Below, piece by piece: positions 47,401 through 58,599 of a DNA stretch of 64,000 bases. Both the position numbers and the translations under genes were made by a program. The notes under the pieces are model-generated. The model saw only the letters and a program-made list of their open reading frames with translations. It made no database searches and had not been told where the DNA came from. This stretch comes from Tipula vernalis (Eukaryota; Arthropoda; Insecta; Diptera; Tipulidae). The DNA is taken from the NCBI GenBank assembly GCA_958295665.1, contig OY282559.1, forward strand, positions 270,518,347 to 270,582,346, read 5' to 3'. Each line of letters begins with the position of its first letter. Positions within the stretch are counted from its first letter, which is position 1.

Positions 47401-49549
47401 GAGAACATGGACAAAGGCTTTAGATTGGGACGACCATCTAACACAAGACATTTTGGATGATTGGTGCAAATTTCGTAGTGAGCTAACATTAATCGAATCA
47501 ATTACCATACCGAGATGGCTCAAATTTGGCTTCGACAGAATAAGCTTACACGGTTTTTCAGACGCTTCACAAAATGCTTATGCTGCTGTCGTGTATGCTG
47601 TATGTTCCAACGAGAATGGTGAAACAGAGGTAACAATTGTGTCAGCTAAGACCAGAGTCGCCCCAGTCCAGAAGCAGATAACGATACCAAAGCTCGAACT
47701 CTGCGCAGCACTTCTTCTCTCCAGGTTAATGAATAGTGTGCAGGTAGCACGGGACGACCGAAAACACAATATTTATATGTGGAGTGATTCTACAATAGTG
47801 TTAGCATGGCTAGAAACAGCACCGCGCTCCCTTGACGTTTTCTTGGGGAACCGTGTTTCACAAATAATTACAGACCATCCCAGGAAATTTTGGCACCATA
47901 TCACCACAAAGGAGAACCCAGCCGATTGCGCCTCTCGAGGTATATTGCCATCAGAATTAGTGCACCATAAGCTTTGGTGGACAGGACCACAATGGCTTAA
48001 ATATCCTGAATCAGAATGGCCAATCAATTCGCAGCTCGCAGTCAATTGCAATTTAATGACATATCTAACAACAATTGAATTGATTGTAACTAAAAATTCG
48101 AATTTGAATAAAATAATTCGCATACTAGCCTATTGTAAACGGTATGTTAAAAATTGTAGATTAAAGCCTGATGAAAGACTTAAAACATTCTTAAAGTGCA
48201 GTGAATTACAGGAATCTAAAGACCTATTGATAAAGTATGTGCAAGAAAAGAATTTTCGTACTGAATTAGAGACATTAAAAGAAAATTTACCTTTACCTAA
48301 AAACCACAAACTAATAAATCTTAATCCTTTCCTAGACAGAAATGGCATTCTTAGAGTTGGCGGGCGTATAACACATGCAACTATTCCGTTTGATGTAAAG
48401 CATCCAATAATTCTACCAGCTGAAGATGACGTCACTGAGATTTTGGTTCGCACAACTCATGAAGAACTACTTTGCGGCAATCATACCTTATTGCTCACCA
48501 CATTAAAGAGAAATTATTGGATAATTAACTGCAAGACAATTATACGACGAGTAATAAAAAAATGTATCAAATGCTTCAGATATACGTCGAAACCTATTCA
48601 ACCATTAATGGGCGATTTACCAATCAGCCGTGTCACCTTAGTCAGGGCCTTCATGTCAACAGGGGTAGATTATGCTGGGCCGATCTATGTTCGACCATCC
48701 AAACGTAGAGGTCTCAAACCAGATAAGGCCTATATTGCAGTTTTTGTTTGCCTAAGTACCAAGGCAATTCACTTGGAATTAGCTGGAGATTTGTCGACAG
48801 ACTCGTTTATTGCGGCTTTTCGTCGATTTATATCACGCCGTGGTCTGTGTCGCGAAATCATAAGTGACAATGGATCCAATTTTATTGGGGCCAAAAATGA
48901 CCTCAAAGAACTATTCAATATCGTCAATGATTCTAAAATTGCCAATTTTCTCTCTCAAAAACAGATTAATTGGAAATTCAACCCGCCAACCGGATCACAC
49001 TTTGGAGGATTGTATGAGGCTGCGGTAAAATCAGTTAAATACCACTTGAAGCGAACATTGGCAGGTGCCTCACTAACATATGAGGAGATGATAACGATTT
49101 TGACGCAGATCGAGGCTATACTCAACTCCAGGCCACTTTGTGTCACTTCGAACGACGATATAAATCCGTTGACACCGGCACATTTTTTGATCGGACACCC
49201 TTACACATATCTACCTGATCAGGACTTGAGCCACCTAAAATTAAATCACCTATCACGATGGCAATATTTGCAACGACTACGTCAGGAATTTTGGCGAAAG
49301 TGGCATACGGCGTACTTAACAACATTACAAAAAAGGGCAAAGTGGCAGGTAGATTCAACCACAATAAAACTAAACGACACAGTATTGTTACACGAAATGA
49401 ACTTACCTCCAAACCACTGGAAATTGGGACGTGTTGTTGCGTTGCATCCAGGACAAGACAATATCGTTCGAGTGGTCACCGTACAGACCGCATCGGGCGC
49501 ATTAAGGCGGCCTGTTTCGAAATTATCCATTTTGCCAATTTCAGAATAG
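44459..49549 (+). CDS. BEL/Pao gag-pol polyprotein, 1696 aa, intact
   Basis: A single open frame with every expected domain in order. Gag, with DUF1759-type LPTFDGNYQEWQSFNDMF near residue 130. CCHC-type knuckles at about 320-380 (CSLCDTTHNLYEC, CYNCLCDSHIVSKC). Aspartic protease at about 450 (ALLDSGSLASFIS). RT, with VVFDGSAKT near 740 and catalytic FYVDDLMTG near 861. RNase H near 1030 (LHGFSDASQ) and WSDSTIVLAWL. Integrase with an H2C2 finger near 1333-1365 and catalytic residues in VDYAGP, ISDNGSNFIG (about 1468) and GGLYEAAVK (about 1517). A DUF5641-type tail ends LSILPISE. No envelope frame follows; the stop is 31 bp before the 3' LTR. Gag and Pol share one frame, as in other BEL elements. 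The leader (44095-44458) has no competing long frame. Confidence 0.96.
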   Translation: MPPKIDQYIRRREITLDQIKAIETYANNLTDTMDVMSVKARLENLQELMKRFSQTEDELFAKDGETESLALECDAMYYSAIAKLNRWIHEDHQKGLSQNISMGINNENVSGNLNQSQREIRLPRLTLPTFDGNYQEWQSFNDMFMATVHDNTSLSGVQKFQYLKGALRGEASASLRHLAVTENNYIEAYQKLVKRYSKKKLTINAYIKTFVNQPKVPNASAKHLRQVCDTSDEVIRGIRALGNAAESRDPWLIYWVLTKLDDDTRERWANETTEVDLPTWQAFNDFLNKRADALEHCQPTPKPPQSRSTNIHSHTVAIKGCSLCDTTHNLYECPKFKEMHVTARREFMQRANRCYNCLCDSHIVSKCRSKRSCLKCHKRHHTLLHLNVMPDKAEENAVNAPDNKATRTNILVTPSGETLQSYQAKTFNTGLLQTALVNIRGANNQLYACRALLDSGSLASFISEACVQKLGLSRTNQRILVEGLSSAKVGTTKGKVSLEVFSRTRPELSFNIEGLILPSITSQQPRTIIGYRHWEEFNHLDLADPMFNKPGDIEILIGCDHYLSLILAGHIQSTKTNLIARETMLGWIISGTLNDQQPSRLTNLCTSINIDQTLTRFWEVEDIKTTTPQTPQEIYCENNFIHNFRKLSDGRFMVALPFDPEATPLGESKTQATKRLQSIERRLARNPDLKSKYVEFMREYHKLGHMECIPDDEIDIPWNQSYYLPHHFVYKDTSTTTKLRVVFDGSAKTKTGRSLNQNLLVGPQIQQTLQQILLRFRFHRYVMTADLEKMFRQILVTPPHTEFQRILWREEPTDPIREYRLLTVTYGTAAAPFLSTRVLKQIADDNRPTFPRAATVIERDFYVDDLMTGTDTLEQLITLKQEIISIMKASGFNLRKWLSNCLPDQEGSIDTNKLIEIDKESLFSKVLGIYWNPTSDVFSYRVSLKEAPTITKRDMLSESSRLFDPHGWLAPITIYVKIIFQRTWTKALDWDDHLTQDILDDWCKFRSELTLIESITIPRWLKFGFDRISLHGFSDASQNAYAAVVYAVCSNENGETEVTIVSAKTRVAPVQKQITIPKLELCAALLLSRLMNSVQVARDDRKHNIYMWSDSTIVLAWLETAPRSLDVFLGNRVSQIITDHPRKFWHHITTKENPADCASRGILPSELVHHKLWWTGPQWLKYPESEWPINSQLAVNCNLMTYLTTIELIVTKNSNLNKIIRILAYCKRYVKNCRLKPDERLKTFLKCSELQESKDLLIKYVQEKNFRTELETLKENLPLPKNHKLINLNPFLDRNGILRVGGRITHATIPFDVKHPIILPAEDDVTEILVRTTHEELLCGNHTLLLTTLKRNYWIINCKTIIRRVIKKCIKCFRYTSKPIQPLMGDLPISRVTLVRAFMSTGVDYAGPIYVRPSKRRGLKPDKAYIAVFVCLSTKAIHLELAGDLSTDSFIAAFRRFISRRGLCREIISDNGSNFIGAKNDLKELFNIVNDSKIANFLSQKQINWKFNPPTGSHFGGLYEAAVKSVKYHLKRTLAGASLTYEEMITILTQIEAILNSRPLCVTSNDDINPLTPAHFLIGHPYTYLPDQDLSHLKLNHLSRWQYLQRLRQEFWRKWHTAYLTTLQKRAKWQVDSTTIKLNDTVLLHEMNLPPNHWKLGRVVALHPGQDNIVRVVTVQTASGALRRPVSKLSILPISE

Positions 49550-49580
49550 TTTCATTCTGTCACCCTTTTTGGCGGCAGTA

Positions 49581-50154
49581 TGTATATTTTCATTAGAGCT
49601 AAAATTGGCAAACATAAATTTTTATTATTAATTTAAATCAAAATAATTATTTTTTTCTATTTACCTTTTTATTATTGTTATTGTTTGATACTAAAATTGC
49701 CAATTTTCTTGCCAATTGTCAATTTTCTTTGACATTTATCAATACGTCCAGTTCAGTGCATTTAAATACAAATTGATAATTTGCCTTTATATTTATCTAC
49801 ATTTGCGCTAACGAACATTGGATGGCGTTCTAATTTATAGCATTGTATAATTTGTATAGTAGATTTATAATATGTTGTAAAATAGAAAAATGTATAAAAA
49901 TTTTAGTCAGTCTTGCGCTACTACTTGGAAATCGTATAGGCGATCAACAATTTCTATTAAAATAAAATTATAAAGTGATAAATAAAATTAAATATAAAAC
50001 CATTCATTGTTCTCTTGTTTTTGATGGTTTTCCAATACGGAGAATTTGCTGAACCATTTGCCTCACAATACCAGAAGTGTTTCTTCAAGTTAAAAATTAA
50101 TTGGAATCAACGAGCCACATTACCAGCCGTATAAATCATATCCAGATTTATACA
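49581..50154 (+). repeat. BEL 2 3' LTR
   Basis: 574 bp; differs from the 5' LTR at about two positions. Confidence 0.95.
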
Positions 50155-51988
50155 AACTATTTAAGAAAATTAACTAATGATAACAGTACTGATTATTCTC
50201 TTTGGAAAGCAACCAAAAGAATCAAAAGACCAATAATGCAGATTCCCCCAATAAAAATAGCAGGTGAGAAATGGGCTAGAAATAATGAAGACAAGGCTCG
50301 AGAATTTGCCGAACACCTCGAAAAAATATTCCAGCCACATGAAGACCAAACATTGGAAGCCGAGATAATAACTGAACAAGCTGTGCAAGAAAGTAAAGAA
50401 ATCCTACCCACAACACCAAAAGAAGTCATGCGTGAGATAACAGCTAATATGAATACGAAAAAAGCTCCTGGGTACGATCTTATTACTGCAGAAATCTTAA
50501 AAGAACTGCCAAGGAAAGCTCTGGTGAAACTCACCAATCTTATAAATGCAGCATTAAGAATCAAATGTGTACCAAGCTTATGGAAAATTGCAGAATTAAT
50601 TATGATCCCAAAACCTGGGAAACCACCACACATAACATCGTCTTATAGGCCAATTTCGCTATTGCCAGTCATGTCCAAACTCTTTGAGAAGGTTCTGGTA
50701 AAAAGATTAAATCCGATAATCGAGAGTAAAAACTTGATCCCAAATCATCAGTTCGGTTTTCGCAACCAACACTCAACAATTGATCAAGTACACAAAATAA
50801 CCAGTATAATTGAGAAAGCATTAGAGGAGAAAAAAGTCTGTTCAACAGTATTTCTAGACGTTGCACAAGCGTTTGATAGAGTGTGGCATGAAGGACTTAA
50901 CCACAAGTTAAGGAATCTTCTACCAATGCAATTTGCTAAGATACTAGAATCATACTTGAAAGATAGGTTCTTCAGGATTAAATTAGATGATACATTTTCT
51001 GAATTGAAAGAAATCAATGCAGGAGTTCCACAGGGCAGTGTATTAGGGCCGGTTTTATACCTACTATATACTTATTATCTTCCTATATTAGAAAACAACA
51101 CAGTGGCAACTTTTGCAGATGATACGGCGATCTTAGCTGTTGGAAAAAGCAACGAAGAATCAACACAGAAGTTACAATCAGCTATAACTCAAATATATAA
51201 ATGGACAAAAAGATGGAGAATTAAACTAAATGAAGCTAAATCAGTTCACATCAACTTTACAAACAGACGAATCGAACATATTCCGATTACCATAAATCAG
51301 GAAATAATACCACATGCGAACACAGCTAAGTATCTTGGCATGACCCTGGATGCTAAACTACGATGGAAAGCACACGTCAAGAAGAAAAGTGAAGAATTAA
51401 GACTTAAATACAGAAAAATGTATTGGCTGATGGGAAGGAACTCTTCTTTATCAACATACAACAAGCTTCTACTTTATAAGCAAATATTGAAACCGATTTG
51501 GACTTATGGTATTCAGCTTTGGGGTTGTACCAAACAGAGCAACGTAAATATCATCCAAAGATTTCAGAATATGGTATTAAGGAACATCGTTGATGCACCT
51601 TGGTATGTTAGGAACAATGACCTTCATAGGGACCTTAAAATGAACCTCATCTTAAATGAAATTCAGGAAAAAGCACGGAGACATGAAGAAAGGCTCCGCC
51701 AACATGTGAACATTGAGGCAACTCAGCTCCTAAGCATCACGAATTTAGTTCGCAGACTTAAAAGAACCAAACCTTTTGAGCTGGTGTGATTGTCAGTTTA
51801 AGCAGCATTATGCTGATCTAAAATCCACAACAAAGATGTGGTTTACATCAATTTACCAAACACTATGGAATGCCAATGGGAAGAAGCCATAGATTAATTT
51901 AAGTTAGTAAATTAAGTCAGAAACAAATTGCTAATTAGTCCAGGAGACTAGATTGTAATTACATAAAATAAATAAATAAAATTTATTT

Positions 51989-52017
<29 letters not shown>

Positions 52018-52019
<2 letters not shown>

Positions 52020-52290
52020 CTATTTTAATTTTAAATAAATCCCAGAAATCAATTCCCAGGTAGAATGCTTGTTTTAAGCTTAGTGCAAGGAGAAACGTTT
52101 GACCGGCAAACGTCACTGGAATGCGGATGTAACCAAGAATCGATTCTGGCTGGCCACTGGCGGTCTTGACAGTTATTGGAAAATTATAAAAAATGAAGCC
52201 CCGTAATATCCAGAAATTTCTTGCAACCCTTCCCAAGTACGCAAATACTAGCCCCACTATCAAGTAATCCTTGATACGTCTCACCGAACA
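52018..52290 (-). pseudogene. Ty3/Gypsy protease fragment
   Basis: Minus-strand frames show the aspartic protease motif GLLDSGASICVLGKGCKKFL near 52210-52270. After a shift near 52190, FYNFPITVKTASG, GYIRIPVTFAG and LALSLKQAFYLGIDFWDLF follow. This order matches Mdg3/Blastopia/Micropia-like Gypsy elements. The frame continues into the linker at 39901-40093 once Jockey is removed. Confidence 0.72.
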
Positions 52291-52426
52291 GTTCTACATA
52301 TTTCTACAACGGACGGAGATCATAATTATCAGTCAACAAAGACTCGGCGATCAAAGTTTTCATATGTTGCGTTTTGGTCGTACGTTATCACCGACATACG
52401 TTTCAGCTAGTGAAATTTATTTGTGT

Positions 52427-53330
52427 TTATATGGTTGATGTCGTCTTTTGCAACTCCAAATCTGTGTTGCTCGCCGCATCTGACTTTTCCTTTGCGAACG
52501 TAAGGCTGGTTAACCCCATCCAGCTTAATGAGTTTCTCGATTGTTTCTTATTCAAACAAGGAACACACTCTGGATACAATTTATTAGGTGTCCCACACCC
52601 AAAACAAAACTTGTAAGTCAAAGGAACCGGGCATTTTTTACAAAAATGGTCCTCAATGTGGCAATTCCCACATTTCTTGATTGGCTTCACTGGATTTTCT
52701 GAGATTGCGGTCTTTGAAAATAGACTTTAGATAATTTGATCGCACATAATTCCTCGACATATTTCAATTGGGTTTCAAATGGGATCTCGCAGACTGAACG
52801 CTTAACATACAATATTTCGGGAACAAATGCTGTCCTAGCCCATGTATGTTCGTATATTACACACTTTTGTACCATCTGACTTATTGCTGCAAAATGTTGA
52901 TCTACTAATTAATCCTTCAAGCCCGCCCTCATATTGTACTTTAGTTCGGAATGTCGCATAATGTACATTAGTTCGGAATCAGTAATTGGATTTTTAGAAA
53001 GCTTATCCGCTTTCTATCAGCTCCACACATAATGGCTTTTTGACCTCCCACACTTATGCTATCACACCTTTTACAAAGTCCTTGATGGATTCCTGCTGTG
53101 ATTTTTCCATTACTAGCAGCAACAGACATTTTGCGCTTGCCCCTGGTACCTCTATTTCTTGAGGCCTTCTGTCCTAAGTTGAAATTGTTTCGTAAGATCC
53201 TCCATACATGGTTGAAGCAAAAGTATAGCTGCTTTCAAGTTCGAAACTTTAGAGGCCTTTCTGCAGGGTCATGTTCAAGGTTTAAATGAACCACGGTCAA
53301 ACAGCTCATAAAAAGACCCGTTACAAAATT
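52427..53330 (-). pseudogene. Ty3/Gypsy gag relic with zinc knuckles
   Basis: The 52690-52427 frame carries two knuckles, CGNCHIEDHFCKKC and CFGCGTPNKLYPEC, typical of nucleocapsid in the same Gypsy group. Capsid-like frames follow upstream (52875-52687, containing WARTAFVPE) and broken pieces to about 53330 (QQESIKDFVKGVIA near 53080). Several stops and shifts occur. The 5' LTR was not recognised. Confidence 0.62.
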
Positions 53331-53334
53331 TTAG

Positions 53335-55640
53335 GGGATACTTTTGCCCAATGAATAATTTCAAGAAATTTAAAGTTGAATTTGTCTGATTTAACTACTT
53401 ACAATTTTTTTTCTTGTTTTTCTTTTCCGAATGGAACGTGTGAGCTTTAATAAATCAAAAACCATTCCGCAGCCAAGCGTTTACTCTAAAAACTCTGGAA
53501 GTAGTAATAGAGGTGCTTAAGAAAGAGCCCTTCTTGCCTTGCATTCAAGCGCTGTCATTTTCAAGCGTAGTCAGGAAAGCTTCACCACATTCTTAAGCTG
53601 CTTTTTGGGTAATAAAAACATTTAAAATGTTTGCGAAATGAAATGACTCAACCAAAAACCCAATAAAATTTTACATAAAATAGACTTTTAAATTAAACCA
53701 AATGACCTAAGATCCTAGTTTCAGAACTACAACTTTAGGGAACCTTTCTATTTTATCTTTACTGTACATAGATTTGGATTTAAATGCGAGGATCTTCTGT
53801 TCGATTCTGTTCTACCCTATACCCTAACATATGGTTTTAATCAAATCCCACAATAGGTAAGCCCTCTTCTACATACACTCAACTTACGTAATTTATACAA
53901 TAAAATTTTTGTTACGACAGTAATCTATCAAAACAATTTCAAATCACATTTTCTAATACACAAGACACCAGTATCATGAAATTTGAAGCCAACACAAAAT
54001 ATAAAAACAACAACAACAACCAAAAATTGTATATTTTGACGCGATTATCATAATTTTTTGGTCCAGTGACGATTGAAAATTAGAAAAATCTCGGTATTTA
54101 TTCTCTCGTACGTATATATTATGATTACGATTACGATTATTATTAGGGGGTAGTTTAATTTCGGGGCGCTTTTTATTTTTTTTTGTTTTTTTGTTCATTT
54201 TAACTTCAACAAAATTTTTGATATTAAATTCCATTCATCTATAATATCTCGTATCTGCTACGTACGAAATTTTCTATATGGTAAAAAAAAAAGGGATCGT
54301 AAATATTTTTGTAATGTTCAATGTACCGTAATTTTAAGTCGAAATGAGATTATATTTCGAAATATATAATACACAAAAAAGAAAGAAAAACAATGACGGT
54401 AGATGATAACGATGATAATACGAATGTATCGAGTGAAAAAATATTAGGGAACTCAGTATTTTTTTTTTTCTGGTTCTGATAGGAAATTAATTCGTTCGTC
54501 TCTGTTGCTTCAACTGTGCCTCGTTCTTTTAGGATTTCAGTTAAGTGTGTTTAGATTATTAAATCGGACTTTAATTTCCCGACGAGACTTTGATTTTATT
54601 CCGAGAATTTTTTTAGTATATTCAAAAATTTATACAGCAGTAGCACTCAAGTAGCACTTCCAATTTTTAAGAGCTAACACTGTTACACATATACAGCATG
54701 AAAATGTAAATTTAAAAATTGACTTTTTTTATTTTGTAGCCGAACCAATTATCCCTTATTTGATGGTGTCTTTATAAAAATTTAATGAAAAATTCGTAAT
54801 TCCATTTAAAACACCTTTGACTACAAATTTGGTATTCAAATTGTTTGGTGCGATGATAAAATTGTCAATGAGGGTTTAACGCTTAAATGCAATGCAAGAA
54901 TCAAATTGTAATTTCTAATCATGATTTTTGATGCCAAATTAAAATTTTTTTTGTGGATTATCATCTTATGAGCGAGTGGAAGTCTGTTTTTCTAACGATT
55001 AGGAATAATCTTTCAGTTTGCTGTACGCTGTTTGCGACATCCGATTTGAGGGTTATGGAATTTTTTTTTGTTTTTTTGATAAAAATATGGAAGAAAAATT
55101 GTAGGTGGTAGGACGGATCGCATTTATAGCATTTATAGAGGGGAAAAGGGATGTTGCACCATCCACCAGTAGATAATTTGATGCAGATGATAGACGGCTG
55201 TGAAGTTTATAAAAATAACAAAAAATGTATATGTATGGTTATTACAGTGTAAAATCCAATTCTTATAAGAATTTTGAGTAAAATATTTTAAACAGAAAAT
55301 TTTAGGTAAATCAAATTTAAAACAAATACAAACTTAAAATGTAAACGCCACAACAAACAAGTGAATAGCACTTGCCTAGTGTACGAAATAGCCCAGATAC
55401 TGAAAATAGATGGAAAAGATACATTTTTTTCCTAAAATTCATTGAGATATTTTAATGTATCGAGTGTTTTATTAATTGGCCAATAACAAGACATCGTATA
55501 GTTTGTACCAGAATGCCACCATATACACTTGGTCAGCTCTAAGGTAAAGGGTATATATTTAGGAATTCAAATCACTTATTGCCATTTTAATATGAGCTGT
55601 AAGATTTCTGCTAAACATTTTTGAAATTTAACAAATCCAG
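53335..55640. other. No gene recognised; (AAC)n tract
   Basis: AT-rich, with a CAACAACAACAACAACC microsatellite near 54007-54022. Short frames have no motif. No element termini were found. Confidence 0.5.
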
Positions 55641-55869
55641 GAACTTGCAATGGCCATCTTTCCTACTCTCCGAAGCGTTTCGTTCTCTAGCCTTCACACA
55701 ATCATTCATGTAGGACAGCCCGTTTATAAGGATCCTCGTTCATACAACCATTCACATGGAGCGACCACAATGGGATCCATTTCACTCACGACAGAGAGCC
55801 CGTTTATAGGGATCTTCTTTCATTTCCAAGGAAAACGAAACGTCTGGTTTGCCAGTAGTCAGTTAGTAA

Positions 55870-55965
55870 AATATAATTAATAATTAATTAATAACTAATA
55901 ATTAATAACTAATAATTAATAATAAATAATTAATAATTAGTAATTAATAATTAATAATGATTAAA
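55870..55965. repeat. AT-rich simple repeat (TAATTAATAATTAAT)n
   Basis: About 95 bp of imperfect TAATTAATAATTAATAACTAA units with no GC-rich interruptions. Probably replication-slippage sequence with no coding role. Confidence 0.85.
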
Positions 55966-56329
55966 AACGTCCTTGTTCAATGCGAAATTCGTCGATTTGT
56001 TAATTTTCAAAAATTTGTTGCAAAAGCCCTACGGATCATGTCAAAATGGCACTGAGTGATTTGGATTACCCAATACCTGTATAGCCTTTACAACCTTTAT
56101 ATTTACTATATGAGTCAACCTCTGAGAATCGTGCTATTCGGTATAATAGAAGAAAATGTCCTTGTCTCGAATTTAATCTTATAACTATTAAATTCGAAGA
56201 GCTACCTTTAGTGATCTTCTTGATATAAGTAAAAATTACCGAAACAAAAAAAAAATTTATTTTGAATTATTTCCAAGTGCATCTGCAATTTATAACAGTG
56301 CAAATAATGTGTAGTGTGATGTTGGAAGT

Positions 56330-57325
56330 TTATTTTTTTGTATAAACTAAAATTGATGGGTTAACTGAGACGTCTGGTTTTGCTGCAGTTATAAATTTCT
56401 GAAAATTATCGTGGCATTCCCACTGGCCATTAGCTCTATTTATATAAGCAGTGTAATGGCCAATACTACCTGCAACCGAGGGGTGATGATAATTAACAAT
56501 CCCTTTAAGAAACACTCTTTCATCTAATACAGTTAATGTTTGTTCAATTTGCGACAATTAAATGCTATATACTGTAGAGTTGCACAGTGGTTCCACGTCA
56601 ATTACGATAATGCCATTAAGTGATTTTAATTTTTTTACTTTAATGCGTGTTTGGCACTTATTGCAGTTTGCGTGTGGCAAACGTATTCTATTTTGAATAG
56701 ATGTAAACTCAGAATCAGAAAACCCAAAATGATCAATTCCTAAATAAAACATTTCTTTTTTAATCGTACCACAAATATTTGTACAAAAATATTCCACATA
56801 AAGTGAAGGACTACTCATCAAATATTTTAAAAGATCCAGAATATTGCAAACTGCTGAGAAGGAAGTTTCAGGACATAATTTGGTTTTACTAATTATATCT
56901 GGAAAGAAACTCATTAGAATTTCACTTCTTTTTATGTAAGTACCTCGTTTAATTCCTTGATTAGTTAAGTTTATTATAAACATTAAGTAGAAATTCTCAA
57001 CCAAAGATCCAAACAATTGTTTGTAAAATTCAATATCCGTTGCTACCGCATAAAAAATTTGGGTTATTGAATCTAACGCACAAGTTGCACTTACGTTTAT
57101 TCGTCGCTTCTTCTCAGTTACGTAGACAAATCCATTCGATAATAATAATAGGTTTTTAATTATCATAATTTTGGATAAAACCGGTTCGGGTTTTTCAATT
57201 TTGCTATTTTTTAACCTTTGTTCTTGAATAAGTTATTTAAAGCTTTTTTTAAAACTTTGTTTTGAAAGTAAATTTTGCTTCGAGTAGGTACCTTTTGAGT
57301 ATGCGTTGACCCATATGCTTTGAAT
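56330..57325 (-). pseudogene. Ubiquitin-specific-protease-like domain attached to the NOF-like gene
   Basis: Frames 57166-56558 and 56557-56330 are in phase, separated by one TAA (56558-56560). The first holds a USP-like Cys box (SATCALDSITQIFY, near 57060) and a CNKC pair. The second holds a USP-like His box, SIGHYTAYINRANGQWECHD, with a likely third catalytic Asp/Asn just after. Together they look like a compact USP fold that would remove ubiquitin. The Cys box lacks the usual Asn, so catalysis is uncertain. Upstream, sense codons (AFKAYGSTHTQKVPTRSK) continue in the frame of the NOF-like gene after its stop. A shift near 57210-57235 then brings in the USP frame. I infer one ancestral polypeptide. 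Confidence 0.62.
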
Positions 57326-57327
57326 GC

Positions 57328-58482
57328 TTATATGTTTTTATTTTTTTTTCGCCACATTTCTTCGGGATTAAGTGCTTCCTCCGGATCAAGTAGATTAGGT
57401 GATACATTTATTCTTTTTTTTGAATCTTTGTCTTGTTTTCGAATATTTGGCGTTGGAGGTAAAATAGTTGAGTAGTTAATTCTGGTCAGATTCCAATCAA
57501 TTTTTTCTTTAATGAAACTCACAAATCTTCCCAATTTAAGCTGCTTATTATTTGTATATTGATTTTTCACTAAGTTGAACCAATGCTCAACATTAGCGTT
57601 GGACAATCTTTCTGAAATTCCTAGCTCCTTTGATAGGCAAGTGGTCCAAAACGGCAAATAAGAAAAATATTTTTTAATAGTAAAATTGACGAAATCAGGA
57701 TAAAAAAAAACATTACTTTTTTGTGGATAAGTAAAAGAAAATATATATTTATTTTCTTGTTGCTCAATGATCGCTTTTTCATAAATTTCTTTTATGTCGC
57801 AGTTTTGTACAAGGTCATCCTTTTTTAAGAACTCCGACCTAATTTTGCGTAATACGCCGCTTGATGCAATTAGTGGAGTATTGCCTTTTCGTGCTAAATT
57901 TATATCAGCAATTTTGAGCTTTTGTAGCTCATAATTATGTGGAGATTTATAGCTAAGCTCATTTTTTAAATTTTTCGGAAGTTTTCCTCTTATTTGATTA
58001 AACACTCTGTCTCCCGAATGGAAATCAACATCTTCGCCAGTTACAAAAACGGAAAGTGTATTTTTACAATCTAAAACAAATTTGTATTTTTGGTCGTGCG
58101 CTGGATATTTACACTTGCCATAAATCACCATATACCGTTTTATTAAATTTTTATTGTTTATTGTTCCATACGAAATGATACAGGTGTTCTTAGCTTCTAC
58201 TAAGGAGTTATTTATCGCAGTACGGATATACTCTTTAGATTTGGGCGAAACATCTATTTGCGCTTTAAATTTTAGTCTCCATTCAATATTACTATCAATT
58301 AGAGTACGTTTTACCGGTAAACATGTTGTTGAAGATAAAAGAGTCGATTTCAAATCGTTATCACACTTAACAATTTCATTTACATCCGTATCATTTGTAA
58401 GATAATTGGTCGGTGTCTGCGATTTATCAGTTTCAACTTCATTTGTAGTATGTTCTTTTAAAGATTTGTATATACTTATTAT
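57328..58482 (-). pseudogene. MULE/NOF-like transposase, 5'-truncated
   Basis: Open from about 58482 (no upstream stop) to TAA at 57325-57327. Motifs seen: CKYPAHDQKYKFVLDCKNTL, VTGEDVDFHSGDRVFNQIRG, SGVLRKIRSE and YLPFWTTCL, then SNANVEHWF. I associate this pattern with arthropod proteins annotated as similar to the NOF-FB element protein, a MULE-type DDE transposase. The Glu in SNANVEHWF could be the last catalytic residue, and earlier catalytic Asp residues cannot be fixed by eye. The family is much longer (about 1000 residues), so the N-terminal portion is missing. The stop is followed in phase by more coding sequence leading to the USP-like domain. Confidence 0.55.
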
Positions 58483-58599
58483 TTATGTTATTTTTTGTTA
58501 TAAACTTCACAGCCGTGATGATCAAAGGTCTTCGAGAATTTTTGAATTATACATGCAATCTATTGTTTAGGGATGAAGTTCGTTTTGAACTTCTGTTGA

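Larger units (their letters stand above)
43497..50154 (+). mobile_element. BEL/Pao LTR retrotransposon 2, apparently intact
   Basis: LTRs of 574 bp at 43497-44070 and 49581-50154 start TGTATATTTTC and end TTATACA. The target site AACTA is duplicated at 43492-43496 and 50155-50159. By eye I find two differences between the LTRs (near 43568 and 44025 in the 5' copy). A primer site, one uninterrupted gag-pol frame and a purine-rich tract (TTTTTGGCGGCAGTA) before the 3' LTR are all present. It is the youngest clear insertion and possibly still active. Confidence 0.95.
42400..51789 (+). pseudogene. Jockey ORF2 (endonuclease-RT), split by BEL 2
   Basis: The first part, 42400-43496, is an APE-type endonuclease: LCWNANGLMQ, LITETHF, LGGDFNAKNVHWGS, DLIDFF and SDHSPILL. 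The metal-binding and catalytic Asn, Glu, Asp and His are all visible. The second part, 50160-51789, is the RT: APGYDLITAEIL, SYRPISLLPVMSKLFEKVL, VFLDVAQAFDRVWHEGL (Asp), GVPQGSVLGPVLY and catalytic ATFADDTAILA, then the thumb. The frame resumes in phase across the 5-bp AACTA duplication, so only the BEL insertion breaks it. ORF1 and ORF2 are separated by about 530 bp, longer than is usual for Jockey. Confidence 0.9.
40094..52017 (+). mobile_element. Jockey LINE, full length, interrupted by BEL 2
   Basis: A 13-bp duplication AACTATTTTAATT flanks it (40081-40093 and 52018-52030). It starts GGGTGCGTCTC, has a 5' UTR of about 180 bp, ORF1, ORF2 and an A-tail (51996-52017). Without the BEL insertion it is about 5.26 kb. 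ORF2 lacks RNase H, as is normal for Jockey. Apart from the BEL insertion, both ORFs read open, so this copy was probably active until disrupted. Confidence 0.92.

Noticed and set aside
49550..49580. Envelope gene after BEL 2 pol
   Set aside because: Only 31 bp separate the stop from the 3' LTR.
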